This document shows, piece after piece, positions 55,730 through 64,000 of a stretch of DNA of 64,000 nt (its first letter is position 1; every line of letters begins with the position of its first letter). The notes below the pieces were generated by a model. It searched no databases. It was not told where the DNA came from and was given only the letters and a program-made list of their open reading frames with translations. The position numbers and the translations under genes are program-made. Origin of the DNA: Nematopogon swammerdamellus. Its lineage: Eukaryota; Arthropoda; Insecta; Lepidoptera; Adelidae. The stretch spans positions 17,375,566 through 17,439,565 of the forward strand of contig OX336340.1 of assembly GCA_946902875.1 (NCBI GenBank), in the 5' to 3' direction.

Positions 55730-55886
55730 CTATAACAACGATGGAGAAACAGTGCGTTCCAAACCTGCGTTTCGATCTGCAGCCTTCTTCTGGCTACAGA
55801 TCGGACGTGTCGTCCGGATCACACTATAGGCGGAGCCGTGGCACAAAAAGCCGCCCGTTGCGACCACGCGCCGTGCAATTAATTAG
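55730..55886 (+). other. candidate exon with splice sites on both sides
   Basis: An acceptor with a long pyrimidine tract (ccttatacctgtttctcacacag, ending 55729) and a donor ag|gtaaac at 55886/55887 frame 157 bp. The ATG at 55741 has context aacaacgATGg. The frame stays open to the donor: MEKQCVPNLRFDLQPS.., SGYRSDVSSGSHYRRSRG.., ending ..PRAVQLI in phase 2. Without splicing it stops 1 codon later. I do not recognise the protein. Not in a repeat. This is the best exon candidate in the window, but still only a prediction. Confidence 0.3.
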
Positions 55887-56884
55887 GTAAACTCTGACCT
55901 TGGATTTGAGTGCAACCAGTGATCGTTTTAGCGCGACATTGCGCTTGCGTACGCTCGCTTGTGTAACCGAGTCGCAATTTCTTCGACACGAGCCGCGCGG
56001 GAGGGAATCTATCGGTTTCCGCCGCCTCCGCCGCGTGCGCAGCACTGCCGCTCGCCCGGAACATTGAATCTGGCACGGTAAATGATATCGTTGCAATCAA
56101 TCTCATTGAATTGAGCGATTTCCGTGCTAATCGAATCGCAATGTCCGCGGAAGTGTGAATGGCGTCTTGACTCTGTGAAATTACTTTATTTGAAGAACGG
56201 GAAACACTTTGTAAACAATACAGCGTCGATACAGGGAGTCTTCTTCGATGACCCGCTCATGATGATCCAAGATTACGTTAAGAATATGTCAGAAGCTAAC
56301 GAATTGAGAGATTCAGAGATGAGACAATCCCCGGAGATAATGGCAGTCGTTAAATTGTTTATGGGTCGTATTTTATCTGTAATCGATTCGCAGAGGACGA
56401 GTTGTTTTAACCGGATCTCTCTTCGATTTTCCTCTTTTTATTTTACTTCGTCTGAAGCATACTTAATTGGATTGACTTTTTCATCTCTTTGCGAGTTTAT
56501 TTTAATAATAAATAATATGACAGGACTCTGGTGCGGAATTTTCATATTTCGTTTGCGTCAGTTGTCAGTGAATATCCCATGAGAATCGATTGAGTAGTTC
56601 TCAACTTATAAGCAAATAAAAAGACAGAGAGGTCGTTATAGATTTTGTGCTTTAGGATGTGCATTGTGCAATGGCCGACCTCGTTTAACATTAACGCATA
56701 CTTTATTTAAAAATAGAATCTTCCATTGACACGCTGCTGGTTAAAATATGGAAATCCCAGGCTCTGATGAGCGGTTATATATCTAGTCTATGTCCACAAT
56801 CGATGTAACTGTAAACAAGAGGCAGTGAGCCAGTATCGACGGCAGTAGCTCGAAAGTCTGTCGGGTTATAGAGAAAAAAATTCG
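55887..56884. other. unassigned DNA; long open frame at 56124-56582
   Basis: GC-rich at about 55980-56060. The 152-codon plus frame opens at GTG; its first ATG is at the 'MMIQDYVKNM' position. Its last 30 codons overlap a repeat-like word ('gattgagtagttctc'). No domain; probably not a gene. Confidence 0.3.
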
Positions 56885-57085
56885 TCTATGATGCATCGAA
56901 GCTGGCTTACCGGTGGAGCGGCTCGAGGTGGCCCAAGCTGTGACGCAACCTGCGATGTGGCAAGCAAGCGTCTAGTGAGCATCATCGCACGCCGACGCTC
57001 CACCACCGCGGCACCGCACCGCACCCTCCGCCGATGCGGCCATCGCCAAAGCAGCGCCACACCAGCGACAAGCAACGAACGTACC
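56885..57085. promoter_or_regulatory. GC island upstream of block B
   Basis: GC-rich (ccaccaccgcggcaccgc) with no repeat recognised. It stands in the same relation to block B as the island at 4212-4312 does to block A. There is no TATA box at the matching position. Confidence 0.3.
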
Positions 57086-57125
57086 TACGAGTTCTTCTGA
57101 ATTATTGATTAGTAGTAGGCAAGCA

Positions 57126-57309
57126 ATTCAAAAGGACAGCAGGAGCATCAACTTGTCGAGAGGCGAAAATTAATAATAAACTATATGTGACCACGTCGAA
57201 ATTACAAGTAGTCTTACATCTTATCAACACTCATGCTATGAACTGTCTGATGCAAATTATGTGCGTTTATAAATTATGCTCGAGGACCACAGCTCTATCC
57301 TTTTGAATC
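57126..57309 (+). repeat. block B: diverged paralogue of block A (4339-4520)
   Basis: Same order of matching words and almost equal spacing as block A. At the position of block A's gt donor (cag|gtgaag) block B has ag|gcgaaa, so the donor would be a rare GC type or is lost. Confidence 0.6.
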
Positions 57310-57924
57310 CTTTGTAAGTAGGCAGCACCGAGGCAGAATAACGAAGACTACATTGTCGTGGTAGTTGTGACATTCTACTCCTACAGCCTGCACGTCTTCA
57401 TTGTCGTGATAAACGTCTTCTTCACCACGAGCAACTATCACAGAGGTGGCGAAATTCTCTGAAACGGATAATCCACTTTCGGGCTCAATCATCGTACTCT
57501 AGAAACTAGCGAAAACCTCACTACATACTACAAAAAGAAATTGGAATTTCTGCCAGAGACGTGAGAACAAAGATTTACGAACCATATATTTAGTTTGCAT
57601 TATGTCAAATTAGTAACTTCTATATATCAATATTTATGATTCAATATGCAATTTAAGTCTAATCTAAATCGAATCACCTGACTTAATTACAGGATCACAT
57701 GTAATAAGATTACCAATTTTATGATCAAACTATCGCGGCTGCTCTATTTATTACAACCTGCCTCTACCGAGAATCTGTTAGGTGGGTTAATCTACAAGCA
57801 CTAACTAAATATAATGATGATGTGATGAGGTTTAAAAAGTCTTAAATGTCCAATAAACTTTACGAGAATTCTTAAGAATCTGCAAGCGCACATAGAATGA
57901 AGATCCGTCGAATCGAAATAATGT
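57310..57924. other. unassigned DNA
   Basis: No gene or repeat recognised. Confidence 0.4.
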
Positions 57925-58050
57925 CTGTGCAAATGAGTTCGTGGTTTCCCTCCAGACATTTTAGGCTGCACGACCAAAGAAAAACACTGCACCTTACCGG
58001 TGTAGGTAGGAGTGTTGTAGCCAACCGTGTCAGGTCCCATAACAATAACA
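57925..58050 (+). repeat. SINE A, 3' fragment
   Basis: 'gtgttgtagccaaccgtgtc' and a following A-rich end. Highly decayed. Confidence 0.4.
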
Positions 58051-58184
58051 AAATAAGTCGATATTACTTCTACAGACGTGTGCGTCGTTCGTTCTAGAAT
58101 CGTCTCGCTTGTTTCTCAATGAGGTCGTCCTCTGATTTTGAGGTCGACCTCATTACAACACAACAAGAGGGGATACTTACTTTA

Positions 58185-58315
58185 TATAGGTACTTTCAAC
58201 CCGGGAGTCTTGAAATGTCGTATTAACAAGCTGGATAGCGCTTCTATACTTAGTCCGTAAATGCGATGATATGGTGTCACGCTGAGCGTGGTTTTGCGAG
58301 GTGAGTTTGGATACT
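58185..58315 (+). pseudogene. LINE C1 tail, short
   Basis: 'NPGVLKCRINKLDS' and 'TLSVVLRGEFGYW'-type readings correspond to 'YNLGIFKRRVNKLDN' and 'SLSVVSRGVGYW' of the copy at 35404. A hairpin 'aatgaggtcgtcctc' / 'gaggtcgacctcatt' lies just before it (58117-58154). Confidence 0.5.
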
Positions 58316-58324
58316 GGTCTTCAT

Positions 58325-58640
58325 AAAAAGTCGACCTCGCGCACCGAGGGTTCCGTATCGCCATGTCATGGTCAGAGACACCCACGCCATCTATGTATTA
58401 TGCTTCATACTTTCGGTAGATGGCGCGTTGTATGGGGACCCTCGTGAATTTTTTACTTTTTCTTATTTTTATTATTTGTTGTTGTATGGGCCATAATAAC
58501 ACATATTTTGTGAAAATTTCAACGGGCTACCTATCGCGGTTCAAGAGATACAGCCCTCGCACAGACGAACAGACAGACAGACAGACGACGGCGTAGGTTT
58601 AGTAATAGGGTCTCATTCGACGGATACGGAACCCTAAAAA
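58325..58640 (-). repeat. repeat G, copy 8
   Basis: Reverse copy from 'gcgcaccgagggttccgta' to 'gacggatacggaaccct', with the 'acgccatctatgtatta' middle shared with copy 5. Confidence 0.7.
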
Positions 58641-59324
58641 AGAACAGATGCAACGGATCTCAACGGTCCTCATTCACAGCTTTTTCTCTTTCATACATGC
58701 TCGTCAGTCTTGGGTAATGCACATGCACTTGACCTCTTGGAGCACGTGTCCGATCTGGTCTGGGTACGCACGTAGCTAGGGACTCAAACTCAAACGCTTT
58801 GTGAGCTGGGGCATTGATATTAATATAACACTAGGGTTATAATATCAATGGGCTCGGGCGACCCTTCCCAAACTTTTTACTGACATTGATCCATAAATAT
58901 TGTTCGCCTCCTATCATACATTCTTCTAACATTCCATTCTAGCACGACCGAACTGAAGAACATCGGTTCACTATCGGCCAAAATCAAGCAATCCAAATTA
59001 AATGTGTGCGGTCTAGTTGTGTGAATGTCGTGTTGGTTCGATCGTCGCGGTCGCGGCGCGCGAGTATGAAAGTGAGGCCGCGTGAAGACGCTCCGCGGTC
59101 ATCGACCTGCGCTGCGCGTCGCGCGCGTCGCGCGTCGCTTGTTAGGGTTACCACCCGTCATGTTTATTTGCCCAGGACAAGTTCATGTATGGTGTTGCAT
59201 CATCTGACGGCAAATTAGCATTGTCCGATAATTTCCGTGCGTTTTCCGAGAATTTGTGTAAATTTCAGGATTTCCAAACGTTGCAGGTAAACGATAATGG
59301 CAACTCCAAAATAGAACTTCTAGG
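58641..59324. other. unassigned DNA with a GC patch
   Basis: Hairpin at 58812-58851 ('cattgatatta' / 'taatatcaatg'). GC-rich at 59035-59140 with 'cgtcgcgcgcgtcgcgcgtcgc'. No gene. Confidence 0.4.
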
Positions 59325-59400
59325 TGCCTTGGTGTCTCACTGAGCGTGGTTTCGCGAGGTGAGGTGGATTTGGCTGTTTCGGGTACCTCTGGTGCCTCGG
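59325..59400 (+). repeat. LINE C1 remnant
   Basis: 'ggtgtctcactgagcgtggt', 'ttcgcgaggtgagg'. Confidence 0.4.
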
Positions 59401-60029
59401 CACCACCAATAAAAAACCACGAAAATAAAAAAAAAGCAACCAAAATTCTTAAAAAAGGCAACCAAAATTCATTAAAAAGGTACGTGCGTTATTAAGTTAT
59501 TTAGTTCTTTGGCGAGACCTTCTCCCTCCCACTCTCCTTCTCCCCTTCCCCCTGTCTCTCTCTCACTCCGCTTATCTATCGGGCAGCACCGCACAATACC
59601 TACATGCAAATAATTTGTATGCGGTTACGATTAAATTTTTTTCTGTTTACTCCCAATTAAAAAAAATAATAACGTGCGTAAAGAAGTATAATTAAAAAAC
59701 AACTGTCACGTAGTTGGGGGTATTCCGCCTAACTACGTAACATTTTTTTTTATGAATATGGTTTTGGTTTTCTTGGAATAAAATTTAAAAAAAATTCAAT
59801 GGCACGAACTCGAGCGCTCTAACAGTAGCTTGGGATTTTCAGATAAATGATCAGTCCTCTTTTCCCACAAATGTTTGGTTAGAATTTATTCATTAGTCCT
59901 GGCGGCAAAGCAGAATTGCTAGTTGCCATCCTTCCTATTTTTCCAAGACGTATCTTAATGTCATGGTGTCCAACGTCGCGTCCTGATTTGTAGCTCTCAG
60001 TTGTTACTGTGTCATCCAGTTCTAGAGCT
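59401..60029. other. unassigned DNA
   Basis: A pyrimidine-rich stretch (59520-59570) and a small inverted pair 'cgtagttgggggtattccgcctaactacg' at about 59710-59740. No gene. Confidence 0.4.
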
Positions 60030-60175
60030 TGCCGATTCTGTAGAGGAAAGATCTGCAGAACCGATTTATACCCATCCGCGGTAAGTCCGGTGCATAGTCA
60101 TGACTCATGATCCCATCCCTGCCCAGTGCAGTCGGTAAAAAACAACTCCTTCGTGCGATCCCCATGGAATAGACT
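60030..60175 (-). pseudogene. LINE C2, upstream segment only
   Basis: 'agatctgcagaaccgattta' and 'catccgcggtaagtccg', matching 29690-29815. Confidence 0.5.
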
Positions 60176-60481
60176 GTAGATCACACTTAGGGAGCCGACA
60201 TCCCTACAGAATTGCAGTGTTGCAGTGTCTGGAGATGGTTTCCGTTGCATTCAAAGTTTCCTTCTGAATGTTTCTAGTGACTATATTCGGTGATATATAA
60301 TTCGGTATTTTGAGCCGAAATTGTAATAATATGGCAACCTTAGCTGCGCGTCGCAGGCGCAGCTACGTCTCCTAACTCGTGACTAATGAACATTGCAATT
60401 ATACATCTGCGATCAAGGATCCGACAATTAAACCGTCTGCAGTTCTCGTTGACAAATCTGAACTATGAACAATATTTTTTT

Positions 60482-60705
60482 TTAGGAACCCGACACGGTG
60501 GCTTCACCCGTGATAATGGGACGACCGCTGATCGCTGTTCTGTGCCGGTGATGTTAGCCCTTTACACCTTGTTCCTCACCTTACTGAAGGTACCAAGCAA
60601 GTGTTTTTCTCCGGTCGTGGATGAAATTATGAAATAAAGTGTAAATTTTGAAGTGTAGCCGACATGAAATGTTGTAGGGGATATAGATAACCGTGTCAGT
60701 TTACA
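60482..60705 (-). repeat. SINE A, degenerate
   Basis: Starts as 'cccgacacggtggcttcac', then 'gtgatgttagccc', and a second, forward-looking piece 'tgtagccgacatgaaatg..aaccgtgtcagt', so two decayed halves in opposite directions. Confidence 0.45.
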
Positions 60706-61250
60706 TAAAATTATGATAGGAATTATGATTATGAAACGCTAAAAGGGATTCATAACCTTTATTAAAAACACGTGCACAACAATTGGTGATGACGTGACGT
60801 CACCAGTTTAGCATTAACCGAGATAATTAAACGATGCATATGAACGAGATGAATAATGACATCACCAGCAAGTAAAATGCCAATCGGTGAACTTTTAGAT
60901 TAATGCCAATCAAAAGTTTACTTGCTACTTGCAAATTTAATGTTAATCAAAACATCTTTATATACCAAAGAAATTAAATCGGTTACGATGATATTATATC
61001 GAGGGAGTACCTACGGTAGGCGACGTAGCACCTTGTAAAACTCGTGTGCGTGGAACAGATGCAGGTCAGCCTGGGGCGACCCCTGACGCAACGGTTGCAG
61101 CAACTGCTGCACGATGGAAGCGAGAACATCTAATTATTATTACAATATGTAATACGTTTCAAGCAAATATTTTAACTCTATGTAAGCTTATGGTTACCAA
61201 CTCTCCGGTAGGAAAATCCGGGAGGAAAAACCAGTTGAATTTACCAATTA
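60706..61250. other. unassigned DNA
   Basis: No gene recognised; the mariner element begins at 61253. Confidence 0.4.
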
Positions 61251-61252
61251 TA

Positions 61253-62179
61253 CGTGGGCTGTTCCGAAAATTGTTAGTGAAATGAAAAATAGTTAGAATA
61301 TGAAAAAAAATTATTTACAGCTTTTCAAAATATTTCCCTCCAATCCCTATGCACTTATGCATTCGGGTGAACCAGGTTTCAAAACATTTAAAAAACGTAT
61401 CTTGCGGGAGGTCGAAAAATTACCGCCGAAATTCTTCGACGGCCTCGTCTGCAGTGTTGAATTTTCGCCTGCGAAGCATTTTTTTTACCGTGGGAAATAA
61501 AAAAAATCGCATGGAGCTAAATCTGGGCTGTACGGAGGATGGGATAACCTTTGTACCCCGAAGTTGTCAAATAGTCCATGTTTCTACCGGTGTGTGAGCG
61601 GGCGCGTTATCTTGGTGAAAAAGAATGCCACGGACGCCGCTTCTTGGGCGCTCGCTATTCAACTCCCCGAAAGCTTGAGGGAGACAAACTTCGCAATACC
61701 AATCTTCAGTTCAGCCTGAATCTCCCGATGTGTAATGTGTCTATTCTCCCGCAATAGCCACTCTACCATGATGACGTTTTCATGAGTGACTGCAGTTGAT
61801 GGTCAGCCGGGTCTGGGGTCATCGTTTAGGTTCTCTCGACCACCTTTAAATTCACGAAACCAATAAGTAACTGTTGCTAATGCAAGAGCAGACTCCCCAA
61901 AAGCAGCATGCAAATTTTCGTGAGATTCCTTGAAGGTTAACCCTAGTTTATAAGCATAGAAAATCATAACACGAAAAGCTTCTCGCGAGACGCCCATTGT
62001 TGCAAATAAAATATGAGTGACGGATAACCGTTAAAAATTAAAAAAAAAAGAACTACACATTGGTGGCCAATAATTTTCATCAAGGAGATTTGTATTTAAA
62101 TTAGCCGTCAAATCAAAATAGTTTCAGGAAAAAAAAATTGTATTTATTCTGTGGCTAACAATTTTCGAAACAGCCTATG
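61253..62179 (-). mobile_element. mariner transposon, internally deleted, both ends intact
   Basis: 25-bp inverted ends: left cgtgggctgttccgaaaattg.., right (reversed) cataggctgtttcgaaaattg.., each next to TA (61251-61252, 62180-62181). 927 bp against about 1.3 kb for a full element, so some 350 bp are lost. It is coded on the minus strand. Confidence 0.85.
61290..61997 (-). pseudogene. mariner transposase, broken
   Basis: ATG at 61997 opens 'MGVSREAFRVMIFYAYKLG' and the helix-turn-helix region ending 'WFREFKGG..DDPRPG', where a TGA replaces the usual arginine codon. The frame goes on with 'VTHENVIMVEWLLRENRHIT' and 'REIQAELKIG'. The first catalytic Asp region is then missing. Coding resumes in other frames with 'FHQDNAPAHT' (the second catalytic Asp region), 'PYSPDLAPCDFFLFP' in mutated form and 'KKMLRRRKFNTADEAVEE'. 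At least one nonsense change, a large deletion and frameshifts make it inactive. The family uses a DD34D triad; only part of it remains. Confidence 0.8.
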
Positions 62180-62295
62180 TATTAGTGTGGAAACAAAGTT
62201 ATGCCCTACTCTGAATAAAAACCACTAGGTATACCAAATTAACTAAGTAACTGTGTATCGCCGTTTTAAAACGAAGTACCTACCTAATTACGTAC

Positions 62296-62580
62296 TTTAT
62301 CTATACATATAATAAAATCGTAGAGGTAAGAAAGTCTGTACATTGAATGTATTCGGAAAAAAACTAACCAGGGTGGCTTAAAATGAGACACTGAACATGT
62401 TAGAATAGTTTTTAAAATTTTTGTTTGTTTGTTTGTTTGTTTGTCTGTACGCGCATCACGCAAAAACCACTGAACGGAATTAGACGAAACTTTGTATAGT
62501 GGCAGTTTATATGCCGGGTTAACATAATACGTAAAAAAAAATAACAAAAATTAAAAAAAAATTAACAATTATAAACATTA
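62296..62580 (+). repeat. repeat K, copy 1
   Basis: 'ctatacatataataaaatcg', a (TTTG)n run at about 62420-62445, 'cgcgcatcacgcaaaaacc', 'actgaacggaattagacg'. The same order is repeated at 62750. Confidence 0.55.
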
Positions 62581-62749
62581 TTGCGCGTTTAAAATCACGT
62601 AGTCCAAAGTACATAATTATTTCTTGAGAACTGGCAGCAAATACAATTTGAATAAAATATTCATTCGAAATTTAAAAATAAGTAGATACAACGAAAATGA
62701 CAGTTCTTCTTTTTATTTATAACTTTAACACAATAGTCTATACATATCT

Positions 62750-63112
62750 ATTCTTTCTATACATATCATAAAATCGTAAATGCAAAAATGTCTATTTGTA
62801 CGCGCATCTCGCAAAAACCACTGAACGGAATTTGACGAAACTTTTTATAGTGACAGTGTATATCCCGGATGAACATAATAATTAAAAAATATAATAAAAA
62901 TCACGTAATCCAAAGTAAAGGTAAAAAACAATTTTAAATGTCATGTTGACAACGGAGAACTGTCATCTCGACGTGAGCTGGCCGGTGACAAATTGTTTGA
63001 TAAATAAAAATAATAATTGAAAGTCGAAGTTATGTCGCTGTCATTGGTGCAATAAAATTTATATATCTGTTGCCCGCGGCTTCGCTCGCGTGAAATTCGT
63101 ATTTAAAAAAAA
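62750..63112 (+). repeat. repeat K, copy 2, leading into repeat J word
   Basis: 'ctatacatatcataaaatcg', 'cgcgcatctcgcaaaaacc', 'actgaacggaatttgacg', and at the end 'gcccgcggcttcgctcgcg', 'tgaaattcgtatttaaaa'. This order suggests that the 'cccgcgg' end and the 'aaccactgaacgg' start are parts of one family. Confidence 0.55.
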
Positions 63113-63650
63113 GAAAGTAAGTAACTAAAGGCGGGCCCGAAGGCGGATCTGCGCTCACGTAAACGATATTCTTTCTCGATGAAAGTAACTAAGGGCGAGG
63201 CGGAAGGCGGAGCTGAGTTCAGGAAGAAGAAAAACATTCTTGAAGAAAGTAAGTAACTAAGGGCGAGGCCGAAGGACGAGCTCTATTCTGGAAGACCATA
63301 AACCTTCTCGAAGAAAGTAAGTAACTATGGGCGAGGCCGCAGCCCGAGCTGCGTTCAGGAAGAAGCTAAACCATCTTGAAGAAAGTAAGTAACTAAGGCG
63401 AGGCCGAAGGCCGAGCTACGTTCGGATAATTGAAAAACCATCTCGAAGAAAGCAAGTAACTAAGGGCGAGGCCGAAGGCCGAGCTGCGTTCAGGAAGAAG
63501 CTAAACCATCTTGAAGAAAGTAAGCAACTAAGGCGAGGCCGAAGGCCGAGCTACGTTCTGACAAATGATAAACCATCTCGAAGAAAGCAAGTAACTAAGG
63601 GCGAGGCCGAAGGCCGAGCTGCGTTCAGGAAAAAGCTAAACCATCTCGAA
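63113..63650. repeat. 67/68-bp tandem array, eight units, with alternating types
   Basis: The unit runs gaaagtaagtaactaagggc, gaggccgaaggccgagctgc, gttcaggaag, and on to ccatcttgaa. In the last five units, type 1 (68 bp, gctgcgttcagga) and type 2 (67 bp, gctacgttc.gaya) alternate, giving a 135-bp higher-order repeat. Each unit holds gtaagt, like a 5' splice site. It starts inside repeat J/K sequence. Confidence 0.85.
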
Positions 63651-63680
63651 TATAGTTAATTAATATTAAGATTGAGTTAA

Positions 63681-64000
63681 TTTAATTTAAATTTTATTAT
63701 AAAGTCCACGCTTCTAACGGCAAATATACCGTGCATCATAGAACCTCGCGGTTATTCCCGGCTGGATGGCAAGAGGCCCGATGCTATCACCTTAGTGCCA
63801 TGGACTAAGGGTAGTTCTTTGATGTGGGACGCCACTTTTGTTCTCACATTGGCTCCAAGTCACGTTAGGACATCTTCAAGAGCGGCTGGCGCGGCCGAGG
63901 CTGGGGCGGAGAGCCTCAAACGCAGCAAATATAGAAATATAATTCAAGATTTCGAATTTGTTGCGTTTGCGGTTGAAACCCTCGGTCCGTGGAGCAGTGA
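63681..64000 (+). pseudogene. retroelement ORF C-terminal domain, cut by the window edge
   Basis: The plus frame (63681 on, no stop to the edge) reads 'LLTANIPCIIEPRGYSRLDG', 'KRPDAITLVPWTKGSSLMWD', 'ATFVLTLAPSHVRTSS' and 'FEFVAFAVETLGPW'. The set RPD-h-h-LVPW..G..L-h-WD-x-T..-T-LAPSH, then FAVETLGPW, recurs in the C-terminal part of reverse-transcriptase-bearing retroelement ORFs in many invertebrates. No ATG is seen and the left boundary falls in AT-rich DNA just after the tandem array, so it is probably a 5'-truncated copy. Retroelement origin is likely, clade not certain. The frame is intact as far as visible. Confidence 0.6.

Noticed and set aside
56124..56582. 152-codon plus frame
   Set aside because: Opens at GTG, has no domain, and its end overlaps a repeat-like word. 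Kept only as a note in the unassigned entry.
61300..61500. 66-codon plus ORF
   Set aside because: Antisense shadow of the mariner transposase C-terminal region.
63113..63650. CRISPR-like regular repeat
   Set aside because: Adjacent units without unique spacers; a eukaryotic tandem array.

Overview
The window looks like nuclear DNA of a moth or butterfly (Lepidoptera). It is AT-rich, has no clear host gene, and is packed with interspersed repeats of lepidopteran type: tRNA/5S-headed SINEs, CR1/jockey-like and RTE LINE tails, many foldback elements, and the abundant repeat that ends in 'cttggccggttttt'. I found no tRNA or rRNA gene, no CRISPR array, no bacterial or viral gene, and no host gene I can name. 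Most open frames are shadows inside repeats, and many start at non-ATG codons.

Layout. 0-5 kb: a split SINE-like repeat (family F) holding a LINE tail, a reverse copy of F split by a TTAA-flanked MITE, then a GC-rich promoter-like patch and 'block A'. 5-12 kb: SINEs, a long foldback broken by a 1.16-kb CR1-like LINE, a near-perfect 410-bp palindrome, and the first copy of repeat G. 12-21 kb: mostly unassigned DNA with a LINE tail, G copies and SINE fragments. 21-29 kb: a full SINE A copy, two RTE LINE tails with target-site duplications, a TTA-flanked MITE and GC islands at 24.9-25.9 kb. 29-46 kb: dense SINE/LINE/MITE fragments, including two of the best SINE A copies (40.7-41.9 kb). 46-53 kb: a TA-flanked element carrying a hAT insertion with an exact 8-bp duplication, a strong GC island (47.6-48.4 kb), and a 41-bp minisatellite. 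53-58 kb: the least repetitive stretch, with two candidate exons at 55.3-55.9 kb and a second GC patch followed by 'block B', a diverged paralogue of block A. 58-64 kb: LINE, SINE and G fragments, a deleted mariner transposon with both ends intact, a 67/68-bp tandem array and the C-terminal part of a retroelement ORF that runs off the edge.

The points most worth following are: SINE A, whose head carries tRNA A- and B-box sequences on either side of a 5S rRNA internal-promoter segment; the paired blocks A and B with preserved spacing 53 kb apart, each next to a GC island (possible duplicated first exons or regulatory modules of a large or noncoding transcript); and the readable order of nested insertions. 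The non-repeat DNA may be an intron or regulatory desert of a large gene; that is inference only.
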